DNA of 61,997 nt from an uncultured Pirellulaceae bacterium (lineage in GTDB: Bacteria > Planctomycetota > Planctomycetia > Pirellulales > Pirellulaceae): the NCBI GenBank assembly GCA_905480545.1, contig CAJQQR010000001.1, positions 1-61,997 of the forward strand, in the 5' to 3' direction. Under the pieces are notes generated by a model. It made no database searches. It was not told the DNA's origin and worked only from the letters and a program-made list of their open reading frames with translations. The translations under genes and the position numbers were made by a program. Positions within the stretch are counted from its first letter, which is position 1. Every line of letters starts with the position of its first letter. Shown in pieces: positions 53,248 through 61,997 of the stretch.

Positions 53248-53279
53248 AAAATACGCCCGATTTCATTCGGGCGTATTTT
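53248..53279. terminator. Bidirectional intrinsic terminator
   Basis: AAAATACGCCCGA pairs perfectly with TCGGGCGTATTTT around a six-base loop, with A and T runs on each side. It lies between the convergent arrestin-like gene and the secreted hypothetical gene. Confidence 0.94.
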
Positions 53280-53313
53280 GGGGTTAGCGATCCGATTCTT
53301 GCTTTGCGCCGGA

Positions 53314-53997
53314 TTAAAGCTTGATACGAAGTGAGAATCCGCCACGATTGATTTGCAATCCACTTCCGCCATGGATGCCATGAACGGAATGACCGGTTTG
53401 TCGACCACCTCGAACATCTGAGCGGCAGTTGTCGATTTCGATTCGTGATCGACCATGTCCACTATACGGGTATCGGTAAACGGGCGATGGTACTTTGTAA
53501 ACCGATCTAGGCGACACGATCACTCGGCTTCGCCCATACAAATCTCGTCTAAGGGCTCGAACATCGTCTTGCATATGATGGATAGTGTCTTCCATACGAT
53601 CAAGTAACACCTTTACATGAGCTGTATTACCGTGAACATGACCTCGACCAAAAGCCGCATCGTCTTCAACATGATCGAAGAAATCTTCGATCTCGTGGAA
53701 ACAATGATCAAGGGAGTCCAATTCACGTTCCAATTCGCCAAACGTCCGTGTGCAATACGTCTTCGCTCGGACGTGAATCGCAGCCGTGCGAAGTTTTACG
53801 GTTTCGACGATCATTTCGTGATAGTGTGCCGAATGGCGGTAATGAACCGTTTCGGTAATCAACTGAGTTGCCTGCCGTTCAATTTTTCTAGCAAGTTGAT
53901 TCAAATGATTCTGATCATAAGCTGAAGCAGAATTTACCCATCCAAATCCAGCGAACATAACGGCGATGGTTGAACATGAGGTGATGAGATTTTTCAT
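53314..53997 (-). CDS. Secreted His-rich hypothetical protein
   Basis: This 227-residue protein has AAAGGG before the ATG at 53997 and a signal peptide ending near SASA. The mature N-terminal ~140 residues are helical and rich in His, Asp and Glu (HYRHSAHYHEMIVETVKLRT, DSLDHCFHEIEDFFDHVEDD, VKVLLDRMEDTIHHMQDDVR), like a four-helix bundle that could bind metal. The C-terminus is Arg/Gly/Tyr-rich (KVPSPVYRYPYSGHGRSRIE). I do not recognise a family. Such exported His-rich bundles may bind metals or stress ligands, but nothing here shows which. It is monocistronic. Confidence 0.75.
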   Translation of the reverse strand: MKNLITSCSTIAVMFAGFGWVNSASAYDQNHLNQLARKIERQATQLITETVHYRHSAHYHEMIVETVKLRTAAIHVRAKTYCTRTFGELERELDSLDHCFHEIEDFFDHVEDDAAFGRGHVHGNTAHVKVLLDRMEDTIHHMQDDVRALRRDLYGRSRVIVSPRSVYKVPSPVYRYPYSGHGRSRIEIDNCRSDVRGGRQTGHSVHGIHGGSGLQINRGGFSLRIKL

Positions 53998-54369
53998 GAT
54001 TTTCCCTTTCGTGATGAGTCGTTATCCATGTTGACTCAGCTTTGCTGGCAACGACATGAAACGGGTGCATTCGCTATGCCAATTAGATTTGCAACACCGG
54101 ACCAACACACACTAGCCGAAAGTGTTCAACCAAAAACCTCGGAAAACGCGAGTGAAACCACCAATTGTAGTTTAGATCGAGCACCGAACCCATTTTTGAT
54201 TGAGAGCTATGACTGTGATCAACTTGATCTATCAGCCATCAAATTGAATACGGTCTGAGATCAAATACAAAAATAGATGGTTTCCGTTGAGATTGCCAAA
54301 TCCCATTGATCTCAACCGAAACCCAATTTGGAACACTAATTGTACGCTTTTGAAAAATTTCAGTTCGCA
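53998..54369. other. Intergenic region, nothing identified
   Basis: These 372 bases contain no supported gene. A plus-strand frame at 54028-54258 lacks a ribosome binding site and protein-like composition. Confidence 0.55.
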
Positions 54370-55128
54370 TCAATTAAGGAGGGCAGATACAACGGACGTC
54401 CAAATTTCATAGCCTTTATCGCTCAGGTGCAAACCATCTTCAACGAACAGCTCCTTCATCGGCCGTTTGTCTTTTCCAATCATAGGTGTATCAATGTCGG
54501 CGAAAACAACATTCGGATTTTCATTGGCAAAGTCGGCGATCAGCTGGTTGGCTTTTCGCATTTTTCCAACAAGCTTCCAACGGCTCAAGCTCGGTTTGAT
54601 TGCGACGAAAACAATCTTCGTATTCGGCAGTATCCTTTTCGTTTTTTTCGCAAACGTCTTGAAATCAGCCAAGACAACTTCGGGAGACTTCTTTTTTGAG
54701 ATGTCGTTGTCGCCGGCATAAAAAACAATCTTTGATGGCATATACGGCTTAACGAGCCTGTCAAAAAAGTAATTGGAGTCGGAAATTTCAGAACCACCAA
54801 AGCCGCGATTCAAATAACGTTTTTTCGGAAAACTCTGCTCCAGCTTCCACATTCGAATACTAGAGCTTCCGAGGAACAAAACACCGCCCGGTTCGACCGG
54901 GGTCTTTTTGTCAGAAGCTTCAAATTTCGAAATATCCTTTTCCCATCGTTTGGCCGGGTTCGGCTTCTGATTCGCGGATTCGATTTCGTCCTGTGAAACG
55001 GCAATCGAGTAACTCATTAGAAGCAGTCCCGCGATGCTCAATACAATCAAACCAACATTCATTTCGCTCGATCGATTCACGGGAGCGCGTGGTGCCAGCT
55101 TGTCGCTTGTTGAAATGAAAAATCTCAT
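54370..55128 (-). CDS. Secreted SGNH/GDSL-family hydrolase
   Basis: The ATG at 55128 has AAAGG nine bases upstream and stops the gene from overlapping hisE; it gives 252 residues. A hydrophobic export signal lies at ~23-45 (VGLIVLSIAGLLLMSYSIAV). SGNH blocks follow in order: block I GVLFLGSSSIRMW with the catalytic Ser, block II RGFGGSEISD, block III FYAGDNDI, and block V DGLHLSDKGY with the catalytic Asp and His. Planctomycete SGNH hydrolases deacetylate polysaccharides or act on esters; the substrate is unknown. It lies 43 bases after hisE, in the same operon, which is an unexpected pairing. Confidence 0.9.
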   Translation of the reverse strand: MRFFISTSDKLAPRAPVNRSSEMNVGLIVLSIAGLLLMSYSIAVSQDEIESANQKPNPAKRWEKDISKFEASDKKTPVEPGGVLFLGSSSIRMWKLEQSFPKKRYLNRGFGGSEISDSNYFFDRLVKPYMPSKIVFYAGDNDISKKKSPEVVLADFKTFAKKTKRILPNTKIVFVAIKPSLSRWKLVGKMRKANQLIADFANENPNVVFADIDTPMIGKDKRPMKELFVEDGLHLSDKGYEIWTSVVSALLN

Positions 55129-55171
55129 GTTTGATTGCCTTTCAAGAATTCTGATCATTTTAAATTCGCGA

Positions 55172-55516
55172 CTAAGAGTGGCTACGACTGGACTTTTCTT
55201 CCAAGCCAGAGATACCAAATCGACGTGCCAACTCCTCGCGAACGTCGTCCAGCGAAAGGCCTTTTTGGACCAGTAAAACCATTGCGTGGAAGAGCAGATC
55301 CGCGGTTTCGTGAATCAGATGGTCGTCAGCACCATCGCCCGATTCAAATGCAGCTTCCACCAACTCGCCGGACTCTTCTGTGATTTTCCGACAAATTTTT
55401 TCTTCCCCTCCAGCAAATAAACTGGCGGTGTAAGATTTTTCCGATGGATTTTTTTGTCGATCGCATAGAACGCTAAAAAGTTGATCAAAAATATCGTTTT
55501 TCTCGGAATGGGACAT
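55172..55516 (-). CDS. hisE: Phosphoribosyl-ATP diphosphatase
   Basis: The frame can be read to 55606, but the ATG at 55516 fits the usual HisE length (114 residues); upstream codons are not conserved, although no good ribosome binding site is visible at either. HisE is an all-alpha MazG-like pyrophosphatase that converts phosphoribosyl-ATP to phosphoribosyl-AMP in histidine synthesis. SLFAGGEEKICRKITEESGE, LVEAAFESGDGADDHLIHET and ADLLFHAMVLLVQKGLSLDD match the family, with the acidic metal ligands. It is not fused to HisI and no other his genes are near. A SGNH hydrolase gene follows. Confidence 0.9.
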   Translation of the reverse strand: MSHSEKNDIFDQLFSVLCDRQKNPSEKSYTASLFAGGEEKICRKITEESGELVEAAFESGDGADDHLIHETADLLFHAMVLLVQKGLSLDDVREELARRFGISGLEEKSSRSHS

Positions 55517-55664
55517 CGGCAGCGGTTTTTCTGTTCGGAAAAGTAGGATTGGATCGATCGATCGGCCTGAAAACGGAATTTCAACAAGGATTGAATCGTT
55601 GTTCACCCTTGTCGAAAACGGTTAATCCAAAGACGATATTAGATCCAATTGTTGCCATTCCATC

Positions 55665-56678
55665 ATGAACGCTCCACCAATTTTCCTCAAGATGCAGTTC
55701 GAAGACGAAGATTTTTTTAAACACCGCAAATTGGCCAGGAGTTGCTGGTTTCTCACCGGCGCTACCGCTGGTGGAAAGTCTGAAATTTCCGATCGGGTTG
55801 CAAACCAACTTTCCAAGGCTAAACGTGATGTGGAAATCATTTCGATGGATTCCATGGCGATCTACCGGGATATGAATATTGGTACGGCCAAACCGAATGA
55901 CGAAATTCGGAAACGGATTCCGCATCACATGATTGATATTCTGGCCCCAACTGACGACTTTAGCGTCAGTGATTATTGCCGACAGTCATTGAAACTCGCC
56001 TCTGAGATCAAGGCATCTGGCAAGGAAGTTCTATTCGTGGGCGGGACAGCCCTCTACTTGAAAACGCTGCTACGCGGAGCATTCGAAGGACCACCAGCCG
56101 ATTGGGAATTTCGAAACGCCGTCTTGGAAGAAATAAAGTCGACCGGCCAAGAAGTCCTTCATCAACGACTTCAATACGTGGACCCATTATCTGCGCACAA
56201 GTTTCATCCAAATGATACGCGTCGAATCTTGCGAGCCTTGGAGGTTTACAAAATTACGGGGCAACCCATCAGCCATTTGCAAACGCAATTTGAAATCGAA
56301 ACTCCAGCGGAGGATAACAATGTTTTTGCGATTCGTTGGCCGCGAGAAACACTGCATCAACGTATTGATGACCGAGTGGAATCAATGTTTGATGAAGGTT
56401 TTGTCGACGAAGTCAAAGGGCTTGTTGCAAATCATGGTGAACTTGGCAAAACGGCTTCGCAGGCAGTCGGTTATCAGGAAGTGCTGGAGCATCTCGATAC
56501 CGGTTCGGAAATTAATCGCGTGATGGAATTAGTGAAAAATCGCACTCATCAGTTTGCCCGCCACCAAGAGACTTGGTTTCGGGGCCTGACTGAAGTCACC
56601 TGGATTGACCGGAAAATCGACGATTCAATCGACGACATCGTGAACCAAATCATCTCGCATACAGACCAGCAAAACTGA
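55665..56678 (+). CDS. miaA: tRNA dimethylallyltransferase
   Basis: This 337-residue protein transfers a dimethylallyl group to A37 of tRNAs reading codons that start with U. The P-loop FLTGATAGGKSEISDRVANQ and the conserved SMDSMAIYRDMNIGTAKP are near the N-terminus, followed by IPHHMIDILAPTDDFSVSDY. Then come VGGTALYLKTLLRGAFEGPP and NDTRRILRALEVYKITGQPI, and the C-terminal NRTHQFARHQETWF. The length is close to normal (about 310) with a short N-terminal extension. The gene is divergent from hisE across a 148-base spacer. No hfq follows, unlike in proteobacteria. Confidence 0.96.
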   Translation: MNAPPIFLKMQFEDEDFFKHRKLARSCWFLTGATAGGKSEISDRVANQLSKAKRDVEIISMDSMAIYRDMNIGTAKPNDEIRKRIPHHMIDILAPTDDFSVSDYCRQSLKLASEIKASGKEVLFVGGTALYLKTLLRGAFEGPPADWEFRNAVLEEIKSTGQEVLHQRLQYVDPLSAHKFHPNDTRRILRALEVYKITGQPISHLQTQFEIETPAEDNNVFAIRWPRETLHQRIDDRVESMFDEGFVDEVKGLVANHGELGKTASQAVGYQEVLEHLDTGSEINRVMELVKNRTHQFARHQETWFRGLTEVTWIDRKIDDSIDDIVNQIISHTDQQN

Positions 56679-56844
56679 CGACATCCGATCGTAGAATGTC
56701 CAGCCCGGCTACAAACGAACAGCTGACAGATTGCACTTAGAGCGTCGACATCGCGTTCACGTTGGGACGAAGAACCTCATCAATCGATCTACGATTTAAA
56801 GTCATCGTTAATGGCTCCTTCGACATTTCGAATCGAAGCCTTAC

Positions 56845-57233
56845 TTAAAGCCAATGGATTCGATCAGCGGATCTCCGTCTTGCCAACAATCCCCGAGGCA
56901 CTAGCGGCTAGAAAATAAAATCGTCTGCACCGAATTCAAGGCCCTCCACCATATCGATTGCATCAGTATGTGCAGTCATCATGATGATATAGACGTATTT
57001 CTAAAATGATTTGGCACATACATGACGACAGAGCATCGCTCCATCCATCTCAGGCATATTCCAATCGGTGATTACCAAATCACCGCTAACATGTTCAATA
57101 ACATCCTACGCTGCCGGCTATTTTCGGCTTCATGCATTTGATAACCTTCGCGACGCAAGCCAATGGAAACGTATCGCCGAACTGACTGATCGTCTTCGAC
57201 AAGGAGAATCAAACGGTGCTTTCCCATTATCAT
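56845..57233 (-). pseudogene. Decayed response-regulator receiver domain
   Basis: Reading the complement from an ATG at 57233 (or 57227) gives HRLILLVEDDQSVRRYVSIG, a perfect receiver beta1 with the acidic pair. After a frameshift in the next ~60 bases, the phosphorylation strand LVITDWNMPEMDGAMLCRHV appears. Then come a stop (TAG at 57003-57001), VYIIMMTAHTDAIDMVEGLE and GADDFI. The conserved Lys codon of the KP motif has become TAG (56911-56909), and helix 5 GLLARRRSADRI follows. At least one frameshift and two nonsense codons show a dead gene. The relic still matches a CheY-like single-domain regulator closely, so decay is recent on the evolutionary scale. Confidence 0.88.
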
Positions 57234-57571
57234 TTGACACCCTTGGTAGATAGAAAATCAGACAAATTGGCTGCAAATTCGCAGAGTGCCCATAGGGATT
57301 CATTAGGATCATACCTCTGTCAACAAAATGACACGGAATAAATCCCACCGGACTGACGGCTAAAACTGCTGGAAAAACGAGACGCGTCGATTAATTGGCT
57401 TACGCAAACAAGACATGCCATTTTGCACGATGGAGTCGTACACTTTTCCAGCACTCGGCGAAAGCTACCCCAATGATGCAAACGGCAATCAGAATGATTC
57501 GCCAATCGCAGATTCGCCGTTTGAAATTTGAAGCTAAACCTCAAAACCAAAATGCTCTCGAGCGAGCATTG
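57234..57571. other. Possible further remnants upstream of the decayed receiver
   Basis: These 338 bases between the pseudogene and the exporter have no intact gene. Fragments on the minus strand are too damaged to place in a family. Together with 56679-56844, the 0.9-kb region looks like a degenerating locus. Confidence 0.4.
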
Positions 57572-59851
57572 CTAATCGTTCGATTTGGAATTTTTTGATT
57601 TCACATATCGCGATAAGAGAGCTGGCAAAAACACAAGGTCGCCAAATAACGCCGATGCGATCGTCAAACCGCCCATTGCGCCAAAGATTCGGTGTTCCCT
57701 GGCATCGCTCCATAACACGGTGGCAAACCCAGCGCACAAAACAACTGTCGTCATAATCAGCGAAGTACCGACGGAGGTAAACGCGATGCGGATCGCTTGA
57801 TCGGAGTCCTGAGACTTTCGATTTTCTTCGACAAATCGTGTGATAAAGTGAATCGTGTCATCGACGGCAATTCCCAAACAAACGGTAAATGCACAAACGC
57901 TAACTAGTTCAAGCATTTGACCTGAAAAAACGAGGTAAGTGCCTGTCACCGCCAGCGGAAACAGATTCGGAATCAGCGATATCAAACCAATTCGGATTGA
58001 TCGATATACAATCGCCAGAATCACGAAAATAATGATTGTTGCCGTCCCCAAACTTAGCGCCAAATCAACAACGACTTGGTAGAGGTTTCGCCATCGCCAA
58101 ACCGGATTCCCCTCAAGTTCAAACGTAAATGCCGGATACTCACTGGAAAGTGAACTTAGTCCTAACTCGATCCGCTCAAACACCGGCCCGTATTCGGCGA
58201 TTCCGGTATCACGCACTCGAAAGTTGGCCGTCGCCGAGCGGTATTCAGGCGTGTAAAAAGCTCTTTTGAGCGGTGGGGGTAACAATTCCAACATCGACAT
58301 TCGATCATCATCTTTTCCATCACCCGGTAAAGCGTCGAGAAGATTGCAAATCGAAATCGGAGAACCAAGTTTCCCCTCCGAACGAAGCAGCGAGTCGATT
58401 TTTCTCATGACTTTCAAAACGACCGGAGAGTCCGATGGGATATCTTCAGACCAGCGGACGTCGATGCGCCCCAACTCCAATCCGCCGAACACTTGATCCA
58501 TTTGCTTCAATCCAATTACCGCCTCACTACGATCTGGAAAGTTATTGGACAAGCGTTCATCCGGACGAAGTGTTGACGAGATGAGCAACAACACAATTGT
58601 GGAAAGAATAGCGATCCCACTTACGATCTTGCCCCGACGTAAAATGAATTCCACGATTTTTTCGATGTACCCGATGTTTCGATCGATCACGCCCTTTTCG
58701 TGCCCCACATGCAGCCAGCGCCCCAAAAACGTGGTACAAGCTAGGGGAATCGTTCCGATCACCGCGAAAAAAGTAATGGTGACGCCGATCACGCAACTGG
58801 CACCAAACTCCCAAACAATTTCACTACTGGAGAGCATCAGTGAAGCAAAACCGATTGCCGTCGTTAATGAGGTCAAAAAGCAAGCCAAACCAACTTCGCT
58901 CAAGCCAATCCGCGCCGCCTCTTTTGCCGAATGGCCCTCTGCTCGTCGTTTGCGAATTTGAACCATCAAATGCACGCCATCGGTTAACGCGACCAAACTG
59001 ATCAACACGGGCACAACGACTTGATTAAAAGGATTACCTTCCAATTCGAAAAACCGCAGTACGCCCAACGACCAGAACACGCCCAATGCCGGTGCGACTG
59101 CCACGATCACCACTGCGACAATACCTCGAAACAATATCACCGCCATGATTGCGATCATGCTATAGGCAATCATTTGGTATTTATAGGTATTCTGGTCGCG
59201 GTTTCGAATCGCGGTCACGTACATGGGAACACGACCTGTGACCTTGAAATCGAACTGAACATCTGAAAACTTTTTCGCCGCCGTTTCGCACGCCTCCCGC
59301 AATCCGCTGGTAACATCATCATCGCTTTCCACAAATAGAAAATCGAAATTAACCAGCAATAGCAAATGCCTTGCATCTTCGGAAAGTAATTGCCCGGCCA
59401 CCAGCGGATGTTTCAAAGCTCTTTGTTTAGCGTCGTCAAATCGAGTTTGCGATGAGTTTTGATTTGGAAAAAGTGGTTCTGGCAAACCGAAGATATTCAA
59501 GATTGGGATGCGGTCCATCCATAAAATACGATCAACGTGATCCAAGGATTCCAATTCACTGACAATCGATCGCATCGCCGTAGCGCCGCTGGGCGTAAAA
59601 AACGAATCGGATTCTACGACCACAATGGCATGTGAGTTTGTGAGACTAACGGGATCGACATCGGGCGGCACCTCGTATGATTCCGCCACCACTTCACCAT
59701 CAACCAGTTTCTCGGCGCGGAAAAAGTCTGTAACCAGAGTTGCATTCACATAGCCCGTCGTTGCAATGCCACTGAATACAAGAATGGCAACAAGCACGAT
59801 AAGCGGGCGATCGACAACAAAGCATGCGAGCTTCGCAAAAATTTTTGACAT
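57572..59851 (-). CDS. RND/MMPL-family exporter
   Basis: ATG at 59851 (a TTG precedes it) gives 759 residues. The protein is a single-polypeptide RND transporter with two membrane halves. A first helix is followed by a large periplasmic loop (residues ~45-225), then membrane helices with the sterol-sensing/RND core PVLISLVALTDGVHLMVQIR and VGLACFLTSLTTAIGFASLM. A second loop and a second set of helices follow: ISLIPNLFPLAVTGTYLVFS and CLGIAVDDTIHFITRFVEEN. The Asp pair in VDDTIHF is typical of proton-driven RND proteins. Such MMPL proteins export lipids, hopanoids or drugs. It ends an operon with the redoxin fusion, 14 bases downstream. Confidence 0.92.
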   Translation of the reverse strand: MSKIFAKLACFVVDRPLIVLVAILVFSGIATTGYVNATLVTDFFRAEKLVDGEVVAESYEVPPDVDPVSLTNSHAIVVVESDSFFTPSGATAMRSIVSELESLDHVDRILWMDRIPILNIFGLPEPLFPNQNSSQTRFDDAKQRALKHPLVAGQLLSEDARHLLLLVNFDFLFVESDDDVTSGLREACETAAKKFSDVQFDFKVTGRVPMYVTAIRNRDQNTYKYQMIAYSMIAIMAVILFRGIVAVVIVAVAPALGVFWSLGVLRFFELEGNPFNQVVVPVLISLVALTDGVHLMVQIRKRRAEGHSAKEAARIGLSEVGLACFLTSLTTAIGFASLMLSSSEIVWEFGASCVIGVTITFFAVIGTIPLACTTFLGRWLHVGHEKGVIDRNIGYIEKIVEFILRRGKIVSGIAILSTIVLLLISSTLRPDERLSNNFPDRSEAVIGLKQMDQVFGGLELGRIDVRWSEDIPSDSPVVLKVMRKIDSLLRSEGKLGSPISICNLLDALPGDGKDDDRMSMLELLPPPLKRAFYTPEYRSATANFRVRDTGIAEYGPVFERIELGLSSLSSEYPAFTFELEGNPVWRWRNLYQVVVDLALSLGTATIIIFVILAIVYRSIRIGLISLIPNLFPLAVTGTYLVFSGQMLELVSVCAFTVCLGIAVDDTIHFITRFVEENRKSQDSDQAIRIAFTSVGTSLIMTTVVLCAGFATVLWSDAREHRIFGAMGGLTIASALFGDLVFLPALLSRYVKSKNSKSND

Positions 59852-59865
59852 CAAAATTTCCCGGA

Positions 59866-61878
59866 TTATTTCATTCGTCGATTCGTAACTTGAATCAACT
59901 CATTCCGAGACAATTCCTGGTTCCCATTCAAATCGAATTGCGAAAACGAAAAACTTCGCGTTGAAATCGGCAATTCCGCGCGTTCAATTGCCCCATCAGA
60001 ATTTCTGTCGAATTTCTCAAAGTACTTGTCGACAAACGCAGCCACTTTTTCCGATTTGGGTCGAATGACTTTGTCACTCGAATCGGAACCTCCCGATGAC
60101 GGTTTCAACGTTAAATCTACCCTCTTGGGATCAATCTCTTTCCGGGGCAATGCAACATCGAAAAACGCGACGGCCATTTCCTCGTCCGTTTGATCGCCCC
60201 AGGTTACGCGCTCATTTGCGTTTGGGTTGACTGGGTTGTTGCGAGAGTTGTCAAATGCGACATCGAAATGAATCGAATTCAAGGTCGAAAGATCAATAGG
60301 TTGAACAAATTCGTAGGAGTGTTGCCAATTGAAGTCGTAATTCGGAACGTCACAAAGAATTCTGTGATTGTCCGCAGAGTCGCCATACGCGCGGAATGAT
60401 TTCCCACGTAAATGCATGTGTGGCGTAACAGTCAACAGTTTTCCGTTTTTCGGAAGCCCACGCACCTTGGCGCGGACAACATGATTCGCCGTATTGGGCG
60501 GTATCTCAAACTCTTGATCAAGCCCCGCCAGCGTCATCACTTCTTCATCGACATCCAGTTCATCCGCGAACACCAATCCAATTTTTGTAATGTCGGTCTG
60601 CAGTTTTCCGTTGGGTGTGTAATGTTGCTGAAAGACCAGTTTCGAACCTGCTGGAACCAACCTCGCTTGATTGGATTCAAGCTTGATCGGTCGCTGTCCG
60701 GGGACATATGCGGAAAGCCATCCAATCCCCCGAAATCGACCACCGTCAGGCGGACGAACAAAAACAATACTGTGATGAACAACGGAAGGATTTCCCGGAA
60801 GAACCTGCGCGGCGGCAACCCATTTGTCTTCAACGAATCCTGGATCGACAACGAAATATTGGTATTCAATCGTACCAGTTGCTGCGACTTGAAAAGGACG
60901 TTTTCGCATTTCCACGATTTGATCAGGTTTTTTGGGCAATGACCAACCTGTCGTAAACATCTTCGGCTCGGGCAATTCGTTTTGGTCTCCGTAGGGTGCA
61001 CCTGATGCCGCCCATTCCTCCAACAACTCTTTTTCTTTTGAAGTCATCAATCGACTGTTTTTGAATTCGCCATGATTGGGATTGGCGTGCCAAGGCGGCA
61101 TACGCTGTTGGGCAATAACCTCGACCATCATGTCCGCCCAGCCAACGACTTCTTCATAATCCGTCAATGAAAACGGTCCGATCTCTCCGCTGCGATGGCA
61201 TTCAATGCAATGCTTTTGCAAAATCCGAGAGACCTGATTGGTATAGGTAACCTCGCTTTGCAAAGATGCTACTTTGATTCGTCCAATCAGGCATCCGACG
61301 ACGTCGGTCTTCGGAACGACAACAGGTTTACTGCGCAGAAGCAGTTCGATCGCGTCCACCAAAAATTGCTGATTAGGTTCCTCTCGGGAAATACCCGGTG
61401 AATATTGATCATCGATTCGACCGCGATACTTTACCTTGAGATCATTATCCAGCAAAACGACTTCTGGAGTTCGCGTGGCTCCATATCGGTCGGCGACCTT
61501 ATTCTGAAAATCCTTGCCGATTGGAAAATTGACGTTGTGATTCTTTTTGAAACGTTTCAAATCGTCCAGTGAATCCTGTTGGTTGCTGCTCACACCTACC
61601 ACGCGGACTTGACCGTTAAACATTGACTCAATGTCATCCAACCGGCTCGCGTAGAGTTTTGCGAGCGGACATTCGGTCCCGACAAAGACGACAATGGTAG
61701 CTTTAGATTTTTTTAACTTCGGTGCTGACGCGACGCGAACGGATTTCGCAACCACTCCGGGCAATTCAAATTCAAGTTCGCTGGTCGTCTGCAGCATAGC
61801 GGCGCTCAATTGCTGGAATCCAACGTTTAGCAATACGATAGCGATCGCATACGGAAAAAAGGGTTTGAAACTCAACAT
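59866..61878 (-). CDS. Redoxin-cytochrome c-copper monooxygenase-like-EF-hand fusion protein
   Basis: In this 670-residue exported protein, a signal peptide (residues ~1-26) leads to a thioredoxin-like redoxin domain with one Cys (GTECPLAKLY) and no CXXC. Next is a c-type heme site, HCIECHRSGEIGPFSL near 235. A PHM-like type II copper monooxygenase region follows, with His ligands in VVHHSIVFV, FQQHYTPNGK and TPHMHLRGKSF. The C-terminus holds two EF-hand calcium loops, DRNSDGAIERAE and DLNGNQELSRNE. This combination is known in planctomycetes and points to periplasmic redox chemistry, but no reaction is shown. The gene is followed at 14 bases by the MMPL exporter, implying one transcript. Confidence 0.9.
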   Translation of the reverse strand: MLSFKPFFPYAIAIVLLNVGFQQLSAAMLQTTSELEFELPGVVAKSVRVASAPKLKKSKATIVVFVGTECPLAKLYASRLDDIESMFNGQVRVVGVSSNQQDSLDDLKRFKKNHNVNFPIGKDFQNKVADRYGATRTPEVVLLDNDLKVKYRGRIDDQYSPGISREEPNQQFLVDAIELLLRSKPVVVPKTDVVGCLIGRIKVASLQSEVTYTNQVSRILQKHCIECHRSGEIGPFSLTDYEEVVGWADMMVEVIAQQRMPPWHANPNHGEFKNSRLMTSKEKELLEEWAASGAPYGDQNELPEPKMFTTGWSLPKKPDQIVEMRKRPFQVAATGTIEYQYFVVDPGFVEDKWVAAAQVLPGNPSVVHHSIVFVRPPDGGRFRGIGWLSAYVPGQRPIKLESNQARLVPAGSKLVFQQHYTPNGKLQTDITKIGLVFADELDVDEEVMTLAGLDQEFEIPPNTANHVVRAKVRGLPKNGKLLTVTPHMHLRGKSFRAYGDSADNHRILCDVPNYDFNWQHSYEFVQPIDLSTLNSIHFDVAFDNSRNNPVNPNANERVTWGDQTDEEMAVAFFDVALPRKEIDPKRVDLTLKPSSGGSDSSDKVIRPKSEKVAAFVDKYFEKFDRNSDGAIERAELPISTRSFSFSQFDLNGNQELSRNELIQVTNRRMK

Positions 61879-61997
61879 ATTGATTCAATAACTTGTTTCG
61901 GGATGAAGTTTCGTGAGTATATCAAGGTCACCACGTCATAAAAGTCCGCTTTCACACGGAGAATTGAACACGGTATCGATTTGGCCTATCCATATTC

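Noticed and set aside
59866..61878. The redoxin domain as a classical CXXC thioredoxin
   Set aside because: Only one Cys is present in the active-site segment (TECPLA), so a dithiol mechanism is unlikely.

Overview
The window looks like a chromosomal segment of a planctomycete, most likely Pirellulaceae-like with moderate GC. This is inferred from family content, not from a marker gene. The supporting families are a twin-arginine DUF1501 protein, a redoxin/cytochrome c/copper-monooxygenase/EF-hand fusion, a planctomycete-type ECF sigma factor, DUF1579, very long signal peptidases with zinc-ribbon inserts, a membrane protein ending in a pilin-like tail, and futalosine-pathway menaquinone genes. 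No insertion sequence, prophage, CRISPR array or rRNA is visible. The only RNA gene found is tRNA-His.

Layout. 1-5.7 kb: a secreted endonuclease/exonuclease/phosphatase protein cut by the window edge, a small lipoprotein, then a GntR(YtrA-type)-ABC ATPase-ABC permease operon. The operon has a palindromic operator, and its ATPase frame carries an in-frame UGA just before Walker B. 5.7-12.5 kb: a short FlgC/FlgE-like protein, fmt, a squalene-cyclase-repeat secreted protein, a cupin, a Gly-Phe-Ser repeat lipoprotein, a PHP-domain secreted protein, a small conserved protein and an HTH protein. 13-19.7 kb: a RmlD/SDR-like protein lacking the usual catalytic Lys, an RlmM-like methyltransferase, an ECF sigma factor, mutS and tRNA-His. 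20-28.7 kb: DUF1501, a mostly empty kilobase, a SYLF-domain protein, a DMT-type transporter, a degenerate receiver, DUF1579, and overlapping mqnA-mqnC. 28.9-32.8 kb: ilvB, a small membrane protein, and a STAS/RsbW-like partner-switch pair.

32.9-36.8 kb, minus strand: a compressed flagellar block, flgB-flgC-(MotE/FlbB-like)-fliQ-fliR-flhB, which builds the proximal rod and export gate. The genes that usually sit between flgC and fliQ are absent here. 37-43.9 kb: a Cho/UvrC-like nuclease, an aldehyde dehydrogenase, a PLD-family protein and an HDOD-GGDEF regulator.

44.4-53 kb, plus strand: rhaB, a radical SAM protein with an expanded CX13CX2C cluster loop, a lipoprotein-type signal peptidase I paralogue, a full-length lepB, lptB, and two adjacent hypothetical genes that may form an arrestin-like pair. 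This is the most interesting neighbourhood, because it places two divergent S26 peptidases beside envelope-biogenesis functions. 53.3-61.9 kb: a secreted hypothetical protein, a SGNH hydrolase with hisE, divergent miaA, a decayed response-regulator pseudogene, an RND/MMPL exporter, and the redoxin-cytochrome-monooxygenase fusion protein.

Two window-wide themes stand out. Short tandem duplications with periods of 11-17 bp, several exactly 15 bp and in frame, recur in genes and spacers. Genes also show signs of recent or ongoing inactivation: the UGA-split ATPase and the decayed receiver.
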